A stretch of 56,176 nucleotides of DNA from Candidatus Omnitrophota bacterium (GCA_016929115.1 JAFGJL010000079.1:1-56176), one strand, 5' to 3'. Positions 39,324-48,223 are shown, counted from the stretch's first letter. Notes: a model not told the origin generated them from the letters alone. Numbers and translations: made by a program.

Positions 39324-40123
39324 GCTGGGTATTTCTCAAGGACAGCGTACCGCGAAGATTCCGAGTCGTCGCCCATCTCTTTTACTCTAAGGCCCGCCTC
39401 GGCCGCTTCAGCCGCCACCTCATCCGTAGTCGGGAAATGGCGCATGAAATGGAACGACGGTAAGAATTCGTCTCCGGGCGAATAGCCGATATTGCCTTTC
39501 AGGATCCTGGCTACGCCCCTCCGGAAGCCGGCGAGGCGCTCATTCGCCCTTGCGGGACTATAAAAAAAGTGAACCACCGCAAGGCCGCCGTCCTTAAGGA
39601 CCTTTCTTATATCCGAGAGCATCTTGACTCTCATCCTCCTGGCTGGAATAGCGCTATACATGTAACATGAAACGATGCAGTAGTCAAAAATATCGCCCCG
39701 GACCGGCATATTGAGCATATCGCCTATGCGAAAATCCGCCTGAACGCCTTCCCTGACAGCGGTTTCTTTCGCGGCGTTTATCATGGGTTCGGATGAGTCG
39801 ACCCCCGTAACATTAAAACCCATCTTCGCAAGAGCGATTGATTCCCTGCCGCCGCCGCATCCAAGCACCAGCATTGATCCATTGCTTATAAAATAGTCTT
39901 TAAGCACCTTGTCTTCCCACGGCATGAGGCCTCTTTTTATGAACTTCCAATCGCCGAATACGTCCGTTTTGCCATAAAACTTTCGCGTATAATCAACTAT
40001 CTCTTCCGGAGTCATGAGAACAGCCAGGAAGGAGCCCATAAAGGACGATATGCGCAGGGCGCACTTCGCGAATGCCTCGACCGCTAAGCTCAGCCCCATG
40101 TATAGCCGCGGCACTATCCGCAT
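39320..40123 (-). CDS. Class I SAM-dependent methyltransferase (last gene of the RiPP-like operon)
   Basis: 267 aa; MLVLGCGGGRESIALAKMGFNVTGVDSSEPMI; overlaps the upstream PqqD-like gene. Confidence 0.82.
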   Translation of the reverse strand: MRIVPRLYMGLSLAVEAFAKCALRISSFMGSFLAVLMTPEEIVDYTRKFYGKTDVFGDWKFIKRGLMPWEDKVLKDYFISNGSMLVLGCGGGRESIALAKMGFNVTGVDSSEPMINAAKETAVREGVQADFRIGDMLNMPVRGDIFDYCIVSCYMYSAIPARRMRVKMLSDIRKVLKDGGLAVVHFFYSPARANERLAGFRRGVARILKGNIGYSPGDEFLPSFHFMRHFPTTDEVAAEAAEAGLRVKEMGDDSESSRYAVLEKYPA

Positions 40124-40392
40124 ATGCCGGCCAATCCTTTATTGATGATCTCTTCTAAAAATTTAAAAATGTCCGTCCGCAGGTCTTTTTTTTCGCCTTC
40201 GAATTCTTCGTCAATCCGGACTACTATATCCCCTGCCGGCGTCTCACCGTCAAGCAGTTCCCACACCCTCGTCCCCACTTCATCCAGGGGATAGATCATA
40301 TTGCCCTTCGTGTCCACGATAAGCGCCTCTTCCTCTATGACCCTCCAGGCGATATCACCATTCCTTTTAATGATGCTACGCGATAGATCCAT
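40114..40392 (-). CDS. PqqD-like (RRE-type) protein
   Basis: Start MDLSRSIIKRNGDIAWRVIEEEALIVDTKGNMIYPLDEVGTRVWELLDGETPAGDIVVRIDEEFE at 40392. Confidence 0.82.
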   Translation of the reverse strand: MDLSRSIIKRNGDIAWRVIEEEALIVDTKGNMIYPLDEVGTRVWELLDGETPAGDIVVRIDEEFEGEKKDLRTDIFKFLEEIINKGLAGICG

Positions 40393-41167
40393 CGATATAC
40401 CTCCATAGTTCCGGCTCTGCCTTAAAATGGAACTCATAGCACGGCACGCCTGCCGCGAGCGCGTCGAGCGCGGCAAATACGGCGTTGAACGTCCTTATGT
40501 CGGCCGGCGGCATAATGACGCTGCGGAATAATTCCTGTACCGCCTCCTTCCTGCTTAGCGCGCGGTGCGCGAACTTGTCATCTTTGCGCAAAAGCATGAG
40601 TGCCCTTATCGGCCCTCCGGTATTTTCGGACACTTTTTCGAACTCACCGGCGAACGGCGTCGCGTACGCGTAATACGCATTCCCGGACAGCGCGATAGCC
40701 GCCGTCTCATCCGTAAGGATCTTGTCTTCGCCCGACAGCCGCGCCACCGTCGTCTTGCCGCTCTCCGACGGCCCGAAAAAGACATAGGCATGGCCTTTCC
40801 TTAAAACAGCCGAGGCGTGCAGAAGAAAGCCCTGCCTTCTTAATAACGTTACGGATGTCAAAAGTCGTAATACATCGGCTATGCCGAATTCGGCGCCGGT
40901 GGCAAGGGAAGCCGTGCCCTTTGCCATCTGCATGTCAAGATCGAAAGATGGCGTCCGGGCAAAAAAACGCTCGCCTTGCCATATCGGGACCGCGGAGTGA
41001 GACAAACCGTTTTTCTTTTTCCGCCAGGCGAGCACAACATCCATATCCGGCCGTGATGTCGAAAGGAAGAGCTTATAATTTTCCCTAACCCATGCTACCG
41101 GAGATCTATCCCGGCATCTTATCCGAAAAATAGCGCCGGCTATGTCAACGCTGGTTTCGTGCCACAC
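40376..41167 (-). CDS. HPr-kinase-like (HprK-fold) protein
   Basis: 263 aa; GFLLHASAVLRKGHAYVFFGPSESGKTTVARLS (Walker A), ILTDETAAI. Confidence 0.78.
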   Translation of the reverse strand: MWHETSVDIAGAIFRIRCRDRSPVAWVRENYKLFLSTSRPDMDVVLAWRKKKNGLSHSAVPIWQGERFFARTPSFDLDMQMAKGTASLATGAEFGIADVLRLLTSVTLLRRQGFLLHASAVLRKGHAYVFFGPSESGKTTVARLSGEDKILTDETAAIALSGNAYYAYATPFAGEFEKVSENTGGPIRALMLLRKDDKFAHRALSRKEAVQELFRSVIMPPADIRTFNAVFAALDALAAGVPCYEFHFKAEPELWRYIDGSIA

Positions 41168-41597
41168 GGCTCAATACCCTTTTCGCGTAGATAAATGGCC
41201 TGGCCAGTAACGGTAGGGCATATCCAAACGCCAATCCCGCTACGCGGCAAAGCATATTTTCGACGGGTATGTCAATACCGCATCTTTTAACGCTCACTAT
41301 CTTGCCCGCAAACAGGTCGACGGGCACCGGGGAGTCGAAGCGTAAGGTCGCGTCACCTTTTGTTTTAAGAAAGCGCCGGCCGTCTTTAAGCACCTTTTTA
41401 AAAACTCGATGGCACGTAAAACCGCCGTCCACGTTCTTGAACACGGCGATGTCGCCGGCGCAAAGATCATTGAACGAACAGAGGCGCGCCTTAGCCGTCG
41501 AACCGGATGAGAAAACAGGGAACATGCTCTTACCGATTATATTTACCGTAAAAAAGGCGCCTATATCGGGGCATTCCCCGGCACAACCGTGTGTCAT
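41145..41597 (-). CDS. S24/S26-like (signal peptidase I-type) peptidase
   Basis: 150 aa; VNIIGKSMFPVFSSGSTAK, CAGDIAVFKN, FTCHRVFKKV, FLKTKGDATLRFDSPV. Confidence 0.72.
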   Translation of the reverse strand: MTHGCAGECPDIGAFFTVNIIGKSMFPVFSSGSTAKARLCSFNDLCAGDIAVFKNVDGGFTCHRVFKKVLKDGRRFLKTKGDATLRFDSPVPVDLFAGKIVSVKRCGIDIPVENMLCRVAGLAFGYALPLLARPFIYAKRVLSRVARNQR

Positions 41598-41617
41598 CGT
41601 ATCTATTCAGCCCTGTT

Positions 41618-41785
41618 TTAAGACACCACCCATGAGTTCTTCCCTTTGCCTCTCCCCATCCTCACGGCTTTATTCCCACATGCAACGGTATCGACACGGC
41701 AACAGAGCGGGGCGCCAGCCCCGGCCTCCAGCATGCTCATCCCCTTAAGCTCGGGTCTCTTATACGTCTTCTTCTTATTCTTCAT
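41618..41785 (-). CDS. Candidate RiPP precursor peptide (55 aa; not in the ORF track)
   Basis: MKNKKKTYKRPELKGMSMLEAGAGAPLCCRVDTVACGNKAVRMGRGKGKNSWVVS; its ATG overlaps the radical SAM stop codon (ATGA, 41782-41785) and is preceded by GGGGAGG. Confidence 0.75.
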   Translation of the reverse strand: MKNKKKTYKRPELKGMSMLEAGAGAPLCCRVDTVACGNKAVRMGRGKGKNSWVVS

Positions 41786-42858
41786 GCGCCGCCTCCCCTT
41801 TTTGAGACTATCTCATATTCTATCCTCGACATCGTCTCCAATGTCTTATAGCATTTCCTGATATCGTTCGTCTCCAGGTACGCCATCCCGATGCATTTCC
41901 TGCAGACGCCCACATACCGGCAAGCCGGACATGACTCGAAATCCCCGTATGTCTTGATCGATCTTAACTCCTCCATGAGCGTGGTGGTATTTTCCCATAT
42001 TTCCTTAAAATGCCTCTTTTTAACATTTCCCATGGGGATGAAGAGCTGCGGACACGGGTGGACGTCGCCATACGGTGTTATATAACAAGTGGTGAGGCCC
42101 GTGCCGCATACCGCTTTTTGAAGCGGATCTCCAGAAAAAGGTTTTTCACGCGCCATCTCATCCGTTATTATCATGGACATAAATTCGTATATGTGCTTTT
42201 CGCTGAGCTGGTATTGCTGGGGCGTCTTAGTGCCGTCGTTCTTCGGACAGACCTCGATCGTAAAATCGTAGTCATCGGCCCCCAGGCGGCGCGCAAACCC
42301 GGGTATCTCCTCGGCCTGATGAAAATTCGGTTCCATAATAACGGATTTTAAAACTACCCTTAGCCCCTCCCTCTTTAAAATCCCCACGGCCGCTGTGAGT
42401 CTTTCGAAAGACCCTTTCTTCCCTGTAATGGCATCATGAACTTTTGCGGTCGAGCCGTATATGCTCATCTCGACCGACTTGGGCATCAATCCTTTCATGC
42501 GTCGCGCGATCGCTTCATCTACCAATGTGCCGTTCGTGAAAAGCGTAAGGCAAAAATTCTTCCGCTTCGCATGTTCGGCGACCTCAAAGAAGTGCGGATA
42601 CGCAAGGATCTCGCCTCCCGAAAGTGTCAGGTACAGCGCGCCCGATTCCGCCAGCTGGTCTATGACGCGCCTTATCTCCGCAAGCGTCATCTCGGTCTTG
42701 CCTGCCAAAAAGCCGTCGGAGAGTTCCCGGCAATAACAATGGATGCAGCTGAGGTTACACCTGTGCGTGAGGTCGATATGCACCCAAAGCGGGATCCTCT
42801 TCTCTTCCGCCCTGCCTACCAATCTTCTGACAGCCGCTTCGGCGCCCGGGTATATCAT
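41782..42858 (-). CDS. Radical SAM/SPASM peptide-maturase-like enzyme
   Basis: 358 aa; LTHRCNLSCIHCYCRE, LSGGEILAYPHF, C-terminal C-rich region GDVHPCPQL..FESCPACRYVGVCRKCIGMAYLETNDIRKCYKT. Confidence 0.88.
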   Translation of the reverse strand: MIYPGAEAAVRRLVGRAEEKRIPLWVHIDLTHRCNLSCIHCYCRELSDGFLAGKTEMTLAEIRRVIDQLAESGALYLTLSGGEILAYPHFFEVAEHAKRKNFCLTLFTNGTLVDEAIARRMKGLMPKSVEMSIYGSTAKVHDAITGKKGSFERLTAAVGILKREGLRVVLKSVIMEPNFHQAEEIPGFARRLGADDYDFTIEVCPKNDGTKTPQQYQLSEKHIYEFMSMIITDEMAREKPFSGDPLQKAVCGTGLTTCYITPYGDVHPCPQLFIPMGNVKKRHFKEIWENTTTLMEELRSIKTYGDFESCPACRYVGVCRKCIGMAYLETNDIRKCYKTLETMSRIEYEIVSKRGGGA

Positions 42859-42861
42859 GGT

Positions 42862-43941
42862 TCAGTTATCCGCTTTAAAGGCGAGAGACCGCAGTCCTGT
42901 AAGCATGAAATGCGCCTTACTAAGTAATGTTCTATTCATCGCCAGATACAAGAGAACGCACTTGCCTTCCCCCGGAAAATCGTGATTCGATATATACCGA
43001 ATCATATATCTCTCTAATAATGACGGGCCGCCGGGCCTTAAGCTCTTAAAAAATCCCGAAGGTATGTCCGTATAAAAGGCGCTCTTGGCCAACAAAAGCC
43101 CTGTATACAATGGAACAGTAAGCCCCCATCGCCTAGCCGTACCGGCAAGCGCCTCCCATGATATCGCATCTCTATAATGCGCTATGTAAGAATGGATGTC
43201 GTATAAAAGGTCTATGCGGGAAAAGCCGTGGCTTAAACCGTGACTGGCAAGCGCAAGGACCATATGCTCAGGATCCATGACGCGCACGTTCGCGCCGGCG
43301 GTTCCGCCAAACGGCGCGGAGCCCTCCCATATCTCGCGCATTTCTATGCCGGTCCAGTTCATCTTAAAAAAAGGCGCCGATAAATTGACTATATGCCAGT
43401 GCAGGTGCACGGGCGCCGCCAGAAAAGTGTCCTTTTGCCCGTTGAAATACATCTCCGCCTTCCTGCCTCCCTGACCGCCCATGATCGAAGGACTGCCGTT
43501 TTTACCCGGATGGCGATAGCCCAGAGATTCGAGTATCCCGTGAGCCCTTTCGACATCTTCCTCGCGCACCAGGATATCGATGTCCGACATCTTCCTTGTG
43601 CCCGCCACATGCCGGTATATCGTACGCGCAAAATACGCCCCTTTCAATAAGATCAGGTCGACGTTCGCGCTCCCGAGCGACGAACAGACCCTGTCGAATT
43701 CATCCATAATAAAAATATTCCTCAGTGTGTTTATCTGACAGGATTTTTTCAACCTGCGGCGGATATCTTCCGGGACAGCGATCTCGTCAAGGTCTTTTAT
43801 CTGATTAAAGAGGAGCGTCTCGACTTTTGAATACTCGGCAACCGATAAAAGCTTTTTCCAATTGAGGCATGCGGAGGATATCCGGCCGTATCGCCCGTTA
43901 AGGAGGGTCAGGAGGTCCTGTTTCAGCGGAGAAAGGCGCAC
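42862..43941 (-). CDS. Nucleotidyltransferase family protein (NTP_transf_5-like)
   Basis: 359 aa; LILLKGAYFARTIYRHVAGTRKMSDIDILVREEDVERAHGILESLGY, HLHWHIVN. Confidence 0.82.
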   Translation of the reverse strand: MRLSPLKQDLLTLLNGRYGRISSACLNWKKLLSVAEYSKVETLLFNQIKDLDEIAVPEDIRRRLKKSCQINTLRNIFIMDEFDRVCSSLGSANVDLILLKGAYFARTIYRHVAGTRKMSDIDILVREEDVERAHGILESLGYRHPGKNGSPSIMGGQGGRKAEMYFNGQKDTFLAAPVHLHWHIVNLSAPFFKMNWTGIEMREIWEGSAPFGGTAGANVRVMDPEHMVLALASHGLSHGFSRIDLLYDIHSYIAHYRDAISWEALAGTARRWGLTVPLYTGLLLAKSAFYTDIPSGFFKSLRPGGPSLLERYMIRYISNHDFPGEGKCVLLYLAMNRTLLSKAHFMLTGLRSLAFKADN

Positions 43942-43947
43942 AGCGTA

Positions 43948-44916
43948 TTACCACCTTCTGCTATGAAGACTGTCGCCTAATAATACGCCTTTTTGCAGAG
44001 GATTCATGATCTCGTCGGCAAGCCAATTGGCATCCGAGAGGGGTTTCTTCGGCACGAAGACGACATCCTCCGACTCGAGGACGATATTGTGCTCCGGGAA
44101 TCCCCTGAGCGCGAGGTTCGCGCTCACCCTGATCACGCGGGGATCGCCTGAGTATACCCCCTTGAGTATGACAATGGTCGAGGCGAGGGAAGAATCGGTG
44201 AATCCTTGCGCCATGGCGACCGCCTCAAGAACGGTGGTCGCGCCGCTCAACGTATACACGCCCGGCCATTTCACCTCACCGAGCACGATGACCTTCTTGC
44301 TACCCATCCTCTTTATCGATACCGACACCTGCGGATTCTTTACGTATTCCTCGAGCCGTTTGGCTATCTCCTTACCAAGCTGCATTGTAGTTAGCCCCTT
44401 TGCCATGACGGAGCCTACCAGGGGGAACGAGATCCTGCCGTCAGGTTGCACGGTAACATTCCCGCTCAAGTCTGGATTTTGCCACACGAATACATGGAGA
44501 CCATCTCCCGCGCCAAGGAGGTATTCTGCTGAATACCCGCGAGGAACAAATTCCGCCTTTGCCGTAGAGACCTTCCGGTTCCATTTCCAGAAGTTGTATT
44601 CTTGCTTCTTGGCGGCTGTCTTCTTTTTTTTGGCCGTCTCCTCGCCCTTTCCGCCACCGACCAGATCGAGGGCCATTTGGAAACGTTTTTCCGCTTCCCC
44701 ATATTTCCCCTGCCCGTAGAGCTCGTTTCCTTCATCGTAGAGCATTTTTGCCTTCGCCTGCGGTGAGCCGGGAGGCGCGGCTCTATCGTCTACCGGCACG
44801 CTGTCGTATATCGGCGCATCTTCGCCTTCTGTGCCCCTGTGCTTTGACTCTGCGTAAGAATACGACGCTGACGCGATCAAAGCGGCTATGACGATGATAT
44901 TGATAAATGCTTTCAT
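43948..44916 (-). CDS. Polysaccharide export protein (Wza-like) with N-terminal TPR-like segment
   Basis: 322 aa; signal peptide; YLLGAGDGLHVFVWQNPDLSGNVTVQPDGRISFPLVGSVMAKGLTTMQLGKEIAKRLEEYVKNPQVSVSI; SLBB-like VLGEVKWPGVYTLSGATTVLEAVAMAQGF. Confidence 0.9.
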   Translation of the reverse strand: MKAFINIIVIAALIASASYSYAESKHRGTEGEDAPIYDSVPVDDRAAPPGSPQAKAKMLYDEGNELYGQGKYGEAEKRFQMALDLVGGGKGEETAKKKKTAAKKQEYNFWKWNRKVSTAKAEFVPRGYSAEYLLGAGDGLHVFVWQNPDLSGNVTVQPDGRISFPLVGSVMAKGLTTMQLGKEIAKRLEEYVKNPQVSVSIKRMGSKKVIVLGEVKWPGVYTLSGATTVLEAVAMAQGFTDSSLASTIVILKGVYSGDPRVIRVSANLALRGFPEHNIVLESEDVVFVPKKPLSDANWLADEIMNPLQKGVLLGDSLHSRRW

Positions 44917-44926
44917 TGTGATAGGG

Positions 44927-45355
44927 TTATTTTTTATCCGTCGTTATCCGCAATCTCTGCTCAAGCTCCTGCTTAAGCGCCCCGGCTTTCTGTTTATCCG
45001 GGCCGCTGTATTCCGATCTTAGCCTGTCGATCTCGCCCTTTAGCGAGGCGATCTGCGCGATCTTGCCCTTAAGCTCCGCTGCCGTTTCGTCGAATGCCCT
45101 GGAGGCATCTGCCAGTTTGTCGTTTAACGCAGCCTGCGCTGCGGCGGCCTCCTCAGCCGCTCTCTTCTGCTGGTCCAGCGCTTCCTGGATATTGGCTTTC
45201 TCGCTTTTTATCTTATCATACTCCCTGCTCATCGCTTCTACGACATCCTTGGAACCCTCGAGTGTCTTCTTTAACTTCATATGCAGGAGCGCCGAATGAG
45301 CGACCAGGAGCACGATGATGACGGCAACAAGGGCAGATCTTATCTTTGCGGGCAT
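44927..45355 (-). CDS. Membrane-anchored coiled-coil protein
   Basis: 142 aa; N-terminal TM helix then Lys/Glu/Ala coiled coil. Confidence 0.65.
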   Translation of the reverse strand: MPAKIRSALVAVIIVLLVAHSALLHMKLKKTLEGSKDVVEAMSREYDKIKSEKANIQEALDQQKRAAEEAAAAQAALNDKLADASRAFDETAAELKGKIAQIASLKGEIDRLRSEYSGPDKQKAGALKQELEQRLRITTDKK

Positions 45356-45379
45356 ACCCTTTCTTTCCGCGCTTACGCG

Positions 45380-46474
45380 CTAAACTTTTAACTCCTCTTT
45401 TACGCAATCTTCGACATAGATGACGGGGTTATCGGCAAGATCGATGAGTTTGGGTTCCTTGAGTTCGTGGCCGGTAGAATCGATGACGATGCTCACGACG
45501 GGCCTTAGGGGCTGCTCCGGGTTCTTCTCTACGACTATGCCTATCTCTTTGGTGTTGAGCTGCACCGGTATCCCCACCGGGAAAACGCCGAACTGTTCGA
45601 TCAACGCCTTCACTATCTTGGGGCCGAATATCTTCTTGTTCTTCACGATCGTGCTCACCGCCTCCAGTGAGGTGTACTTGCGGCGGTAGGGCCGCTGGTG
45701 CATCATCGCCTCGTATACATCCGCGAGGCCGACTATCTGGGCATATTCGGTGATCGCGTCATCCTTTAAGCCGCGGGGATACCCTGAGCCGTCCCGCCGC
45801 TCGTGCTCTTGCATGACGACTTCGGCGATCCTCGGATTTATATCTTTGACGACGGAGCTCAGGAGTTTGACGCCCTCCTCGGGATGGCGCCGTATCATTT
45901 CGTAATCCTCTTTATCGAGCACCGTGGCGGTATCTTCGATCACATGGAGCGACTTGAGTCCTATGTCGTGGACGAACGCCGACGCACCCAGTTCCATCAA
46001 CTTTGAGCGTTCATACGCCAACCCCGCGCCGATCTCGAGCGAGATAATGCAGACGTTCACCGTATGATAGTAGAGGTGCTCCTCCATGGTCGGATAATCT
46101 GTGAGGCAGTCGAGCGGAAGCTCGCGGTCCCCGGATTGCAAAAGGTTTATCACCTTAAGCACGAACGTGTTCACGTCGTTCATGAAATTCGGCTCGTGCG
46201 TGAGGTCCGCCGTGTAGATGTAGCGCGCCATCTCCAGGCCTTCGAGATAGAGCTTGTGCAGCTGCGATTCGCTGGCCCTCTCTCCCGGGCGCTTGCTGAG
46301 GGCGCCGGCCATGCTCATCCTGCCGGACTGCGGCGCCTTGCCCTCTCCGGCCGTCGGGGGAACAGCCTCATCGCTTCCGCCAGGACCTCCGGACGAGGCT
46401 CCGGGAGTACTCTGCTTGGGCTGCTTATCCTTGTCTTCCTGATATTTTTTTATTATTTTTGATATCCTGAACAT
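45380..46474 (-). CDS. HD-GYP domain protein (putative c-di-GMP phosphodiesterase)
   Basis: 364 aa; ASAFVHDIGLKSL, RRHPEEGVKLLS, MQEHERRDGSGYPRGLKDDAITEYAQIVGLADVYEAM. Confidence 0.9.
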   Translation of the reverse strand: MFRISKIIKKYQEDKDKQPKQSTPGASSGGPGGSDEAVPPTAGEGKAPQSGRMSMAGALSKRPGERASESQLHKLYLEGLEMARYIYTADLTHEPNFMNDVNTFVLKVINLLQSGDRELPLDCLTDYPTMEEHLYYHTVNVCIISLEIGAGLAYERSKLMELGASAFVHDIGLKSLHVIEDTATVLDKEDYEMIRRHPEEGVKLLSSVVKDINPRIAEVVMQEHERRDGSGYPRGLKDDAITEYAQIVGLADVYEAMMHQRPYRRKYTSLEAVSTIVKNKKIFGPKIVKALIEQFGVFPVGIPVQLNTKEIGIVVEKNPEQPLRPVVSIVIDSTGHELKEPKLIDLADNPVIYVEDCVKEELKV

Positions 46475-46498
46475 ACGGGGTCGGGTGGCGGCCTTTCT

Positions 46499-47317
46499 TT
46501 AGCCTCTGGATCGCACAGCGTCGAAGTCTTCGCGTATCTCGGCGACGATCCTCGTGTCGACCATCTGCAATTCATTGCTGAAACCGTCGAGAAGCGCAAG
46601 GTCGCACATCGTGTTGATGCGGCGAGGCACGCCCTGCGAGTGGATGTATATCTCGCGGTAGGCGTCGTCGGTGAATATCTGCCGCCGGGCGCCGGCCATC
46701 GTGAGGCGGTGCTCGATATATTCCTTCGTCTCGCGCTCGTTCAGGCCCATGATATGGTAGCGTACCGCCAGCCGCTGGTCCAGCTGCGGCATGCCGATGA
46801 TGATATGCTGCAATTCCGGCGAACCAAGGAGGATTATGGTGAGCAAAAACGCGTCGTCGAGCTGGAAGTTCAGGAGAAGCCTCAGCTCCTCGAAAATATC
46901 CATGTTCTTGATGGACTGCGCCTCGTCTATGACGAGCACGCAATGTTTTCCGTTTTTATGATTGGTGTAGAGATGATTATGCAGTGAGTGGAAGAGGTCT
47001 ATCTTGGTCTGCGCCGCAGGCTTGCCGCTCAGCTGGTAGACGATCTCCTGGACGAATTCCAGTCCTGAGAGGCGGGGATCGAAGATATTGACCGCCTGAT
47101 ACCTGTGCTCCTGCTGCAGCTCGTTCCTTAGGACGCGGCTTAAGAGCGTCTTGCCGCACCCGTATTCCCCGGTCAGGACCGCGGCGCCTTTACGTTCGTG
47201 TATGACGTAAAGCATGCGCGCGAGCGCTTCTTCATGCTGGTGCGAATGATAGAAGAACTTGGCGTTAGGGGTGTTCTCAAACGGTTTCTCTGTAAGCCCC
47301 CAGTATGCCTCGTACAT
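46499..47317 (-). CDS. ExeA-like AAA ATPase
   Basis: 272 aa; YWGLTEKPFENTPNAKFFYHSHQHEEAL, GEYGCGKTLLSRVL, VLVIDEAQSI. Confidence 0.9.
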   Translation of the reverse strand: MYEAYWGLTEKPFENTPNAKFFYHSHQHEEALARMLYVIHERKGAAVLTGEYGCGKTLLSRVLRNELQQEHRYQAVNIFDPRLSGLEFVQEIVYQLSGKPAAQTKIDLFHSLHNHLYTNHKNGKHCVLVIDEAQSIKNMDIFEELRLLLNFQLDDAFLLTIILLGSPELQHIIIGMPQLDQRLAVRYHIMGLNERETKEYIEHRLTMAGARRQIFTDDAYREIYIHSQGVPRRINTMCDLALLDGFSNELQMVDTRIVAEIREDFDAVRSRG

Positions 47318-47437
47318 TAAGCGACGATCTCCGTATTTACGTCAAAATATACCACAAAAACGAAAAAAAAGGAAGTTAAAATTTAAAAATTTATCCTTTT
47401 ATGAATATTATGTTATAAGGCCGGTGGGATTTTTACT

Positions 47438-47878
47438 TCATTTCGAGTTTTCGGCAAGCACCGCTTCGATCTTTTCAATAAGGACGAGCGGCTTGAAGGG
47501 TTTTTTGATGAATGCCTTGATGCCCAATGCATCCATCAGCCTGATCTGCTGCTCGCTGAAGGTATAATAGCCGGTCATAGCGATAAGCGGGATGTCCGAG
47601 GTCTCCATTGACTGGGTCAGCCTGTCGGCCAATTGAAAACCGTCCATCCCATCCATTTTGAGGTCGAGCAGCATCAGGTCCGGATCCAGCGAACGCGCGG
47701 CGCGCAAGGCGCTGGCGGCATCTTGAAACGACTTTGCCTCATACCCATAAAATTCAAGCAGCTGCCGTATCTCTTCCAAAAATTCCTTGTCATCATCGAC
47801 GATCATGATCTTTCGTTTCGAGTTATTATTATTGTGGTTCTTCTTGTTTGCCCTGCCCACAAAATCTCCTTTTAGCAC
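47438..47878 (-). CDS. Response regulator receiver protein
   Basis: 146 aa; IMIVDDDKEFLEEIRQLLEFYGYE, DLMLLDLKMDGMDGFQLADRL, IALTGYY-like and KPFKP. Confidence 0.87.
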   Translation of the reverse strand: MLKGDFVGRANKKNHNNNNSKRKIMIVDDDKEFLEEIRQLLEFYGYEAKSFQDAASALRAARSLDPDLMLLDLKMDGMDGFQLADRLTQSMETSDIPLIAMTGYYTFSEQQIRLMDALGIKAFIKKPFKPLVLIEKIEAVLAENSK

Positions 47879-47956
47879 AACTATTCTACGAATTCTGAAA
47901 AACTTGTCAATTGGCGATTTCTGCTATTTCACGACTTTTTTCTACTTTTGAAAAAT

Positions 47957-47992
47957 AAAACCCCTGCACGCGAAGAATGCGGCAGGGGTTTT
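47957..47992. terminator. Bidirectional intrinsic terminator
   Basis: AAAACCCCTGC-N14-GCAGGGGTTTT. Confidence 0.8.
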
Positions 47993-48000
47993 CATTTTAT

Positions 48001-48030
48001 GTCCCTCCGGCGCTCCTATTCGTCGCACCT
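48001..48030 (+). repeat. Partial/degenerate copy (D) of the tRNA-associated hairpin element
   Basis: GTCCCTCCGGCGC-TCCTATTCGTC-GCACC, same loop as elements A-C. Confidence 0.5.
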
Positions 48031-48223
48031 ACCTCTAAGGGAAGGGGAATTTTAAGCGGCAGCCCGAACCGACCCTCCCAAGTATGTTTGGTTTTACTTT
48101 TAAACATGATTAATGCGCTACCTCTTTCTCAAAGTTAAATGAAGGCATGCGCAGGTGGCCGATCTCCTTCTTCCCCGGACCTCGGCTTAAGACAATAAGC
48201 GGGATTTTTTTCTCTAAAAGATA

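Noticed and set aside
46572-46943. 123-aa minus ORF overlapping the ExeA-like ATPase
   Set aside because: Alternate frame within a well-supported AAA ATPase gene.
48030-48220. Possible 6S, SRP or RNase P RNA
   Set aside because: I could not match the conserved cores of these families; kept only as a low-interest non-coding candidate.
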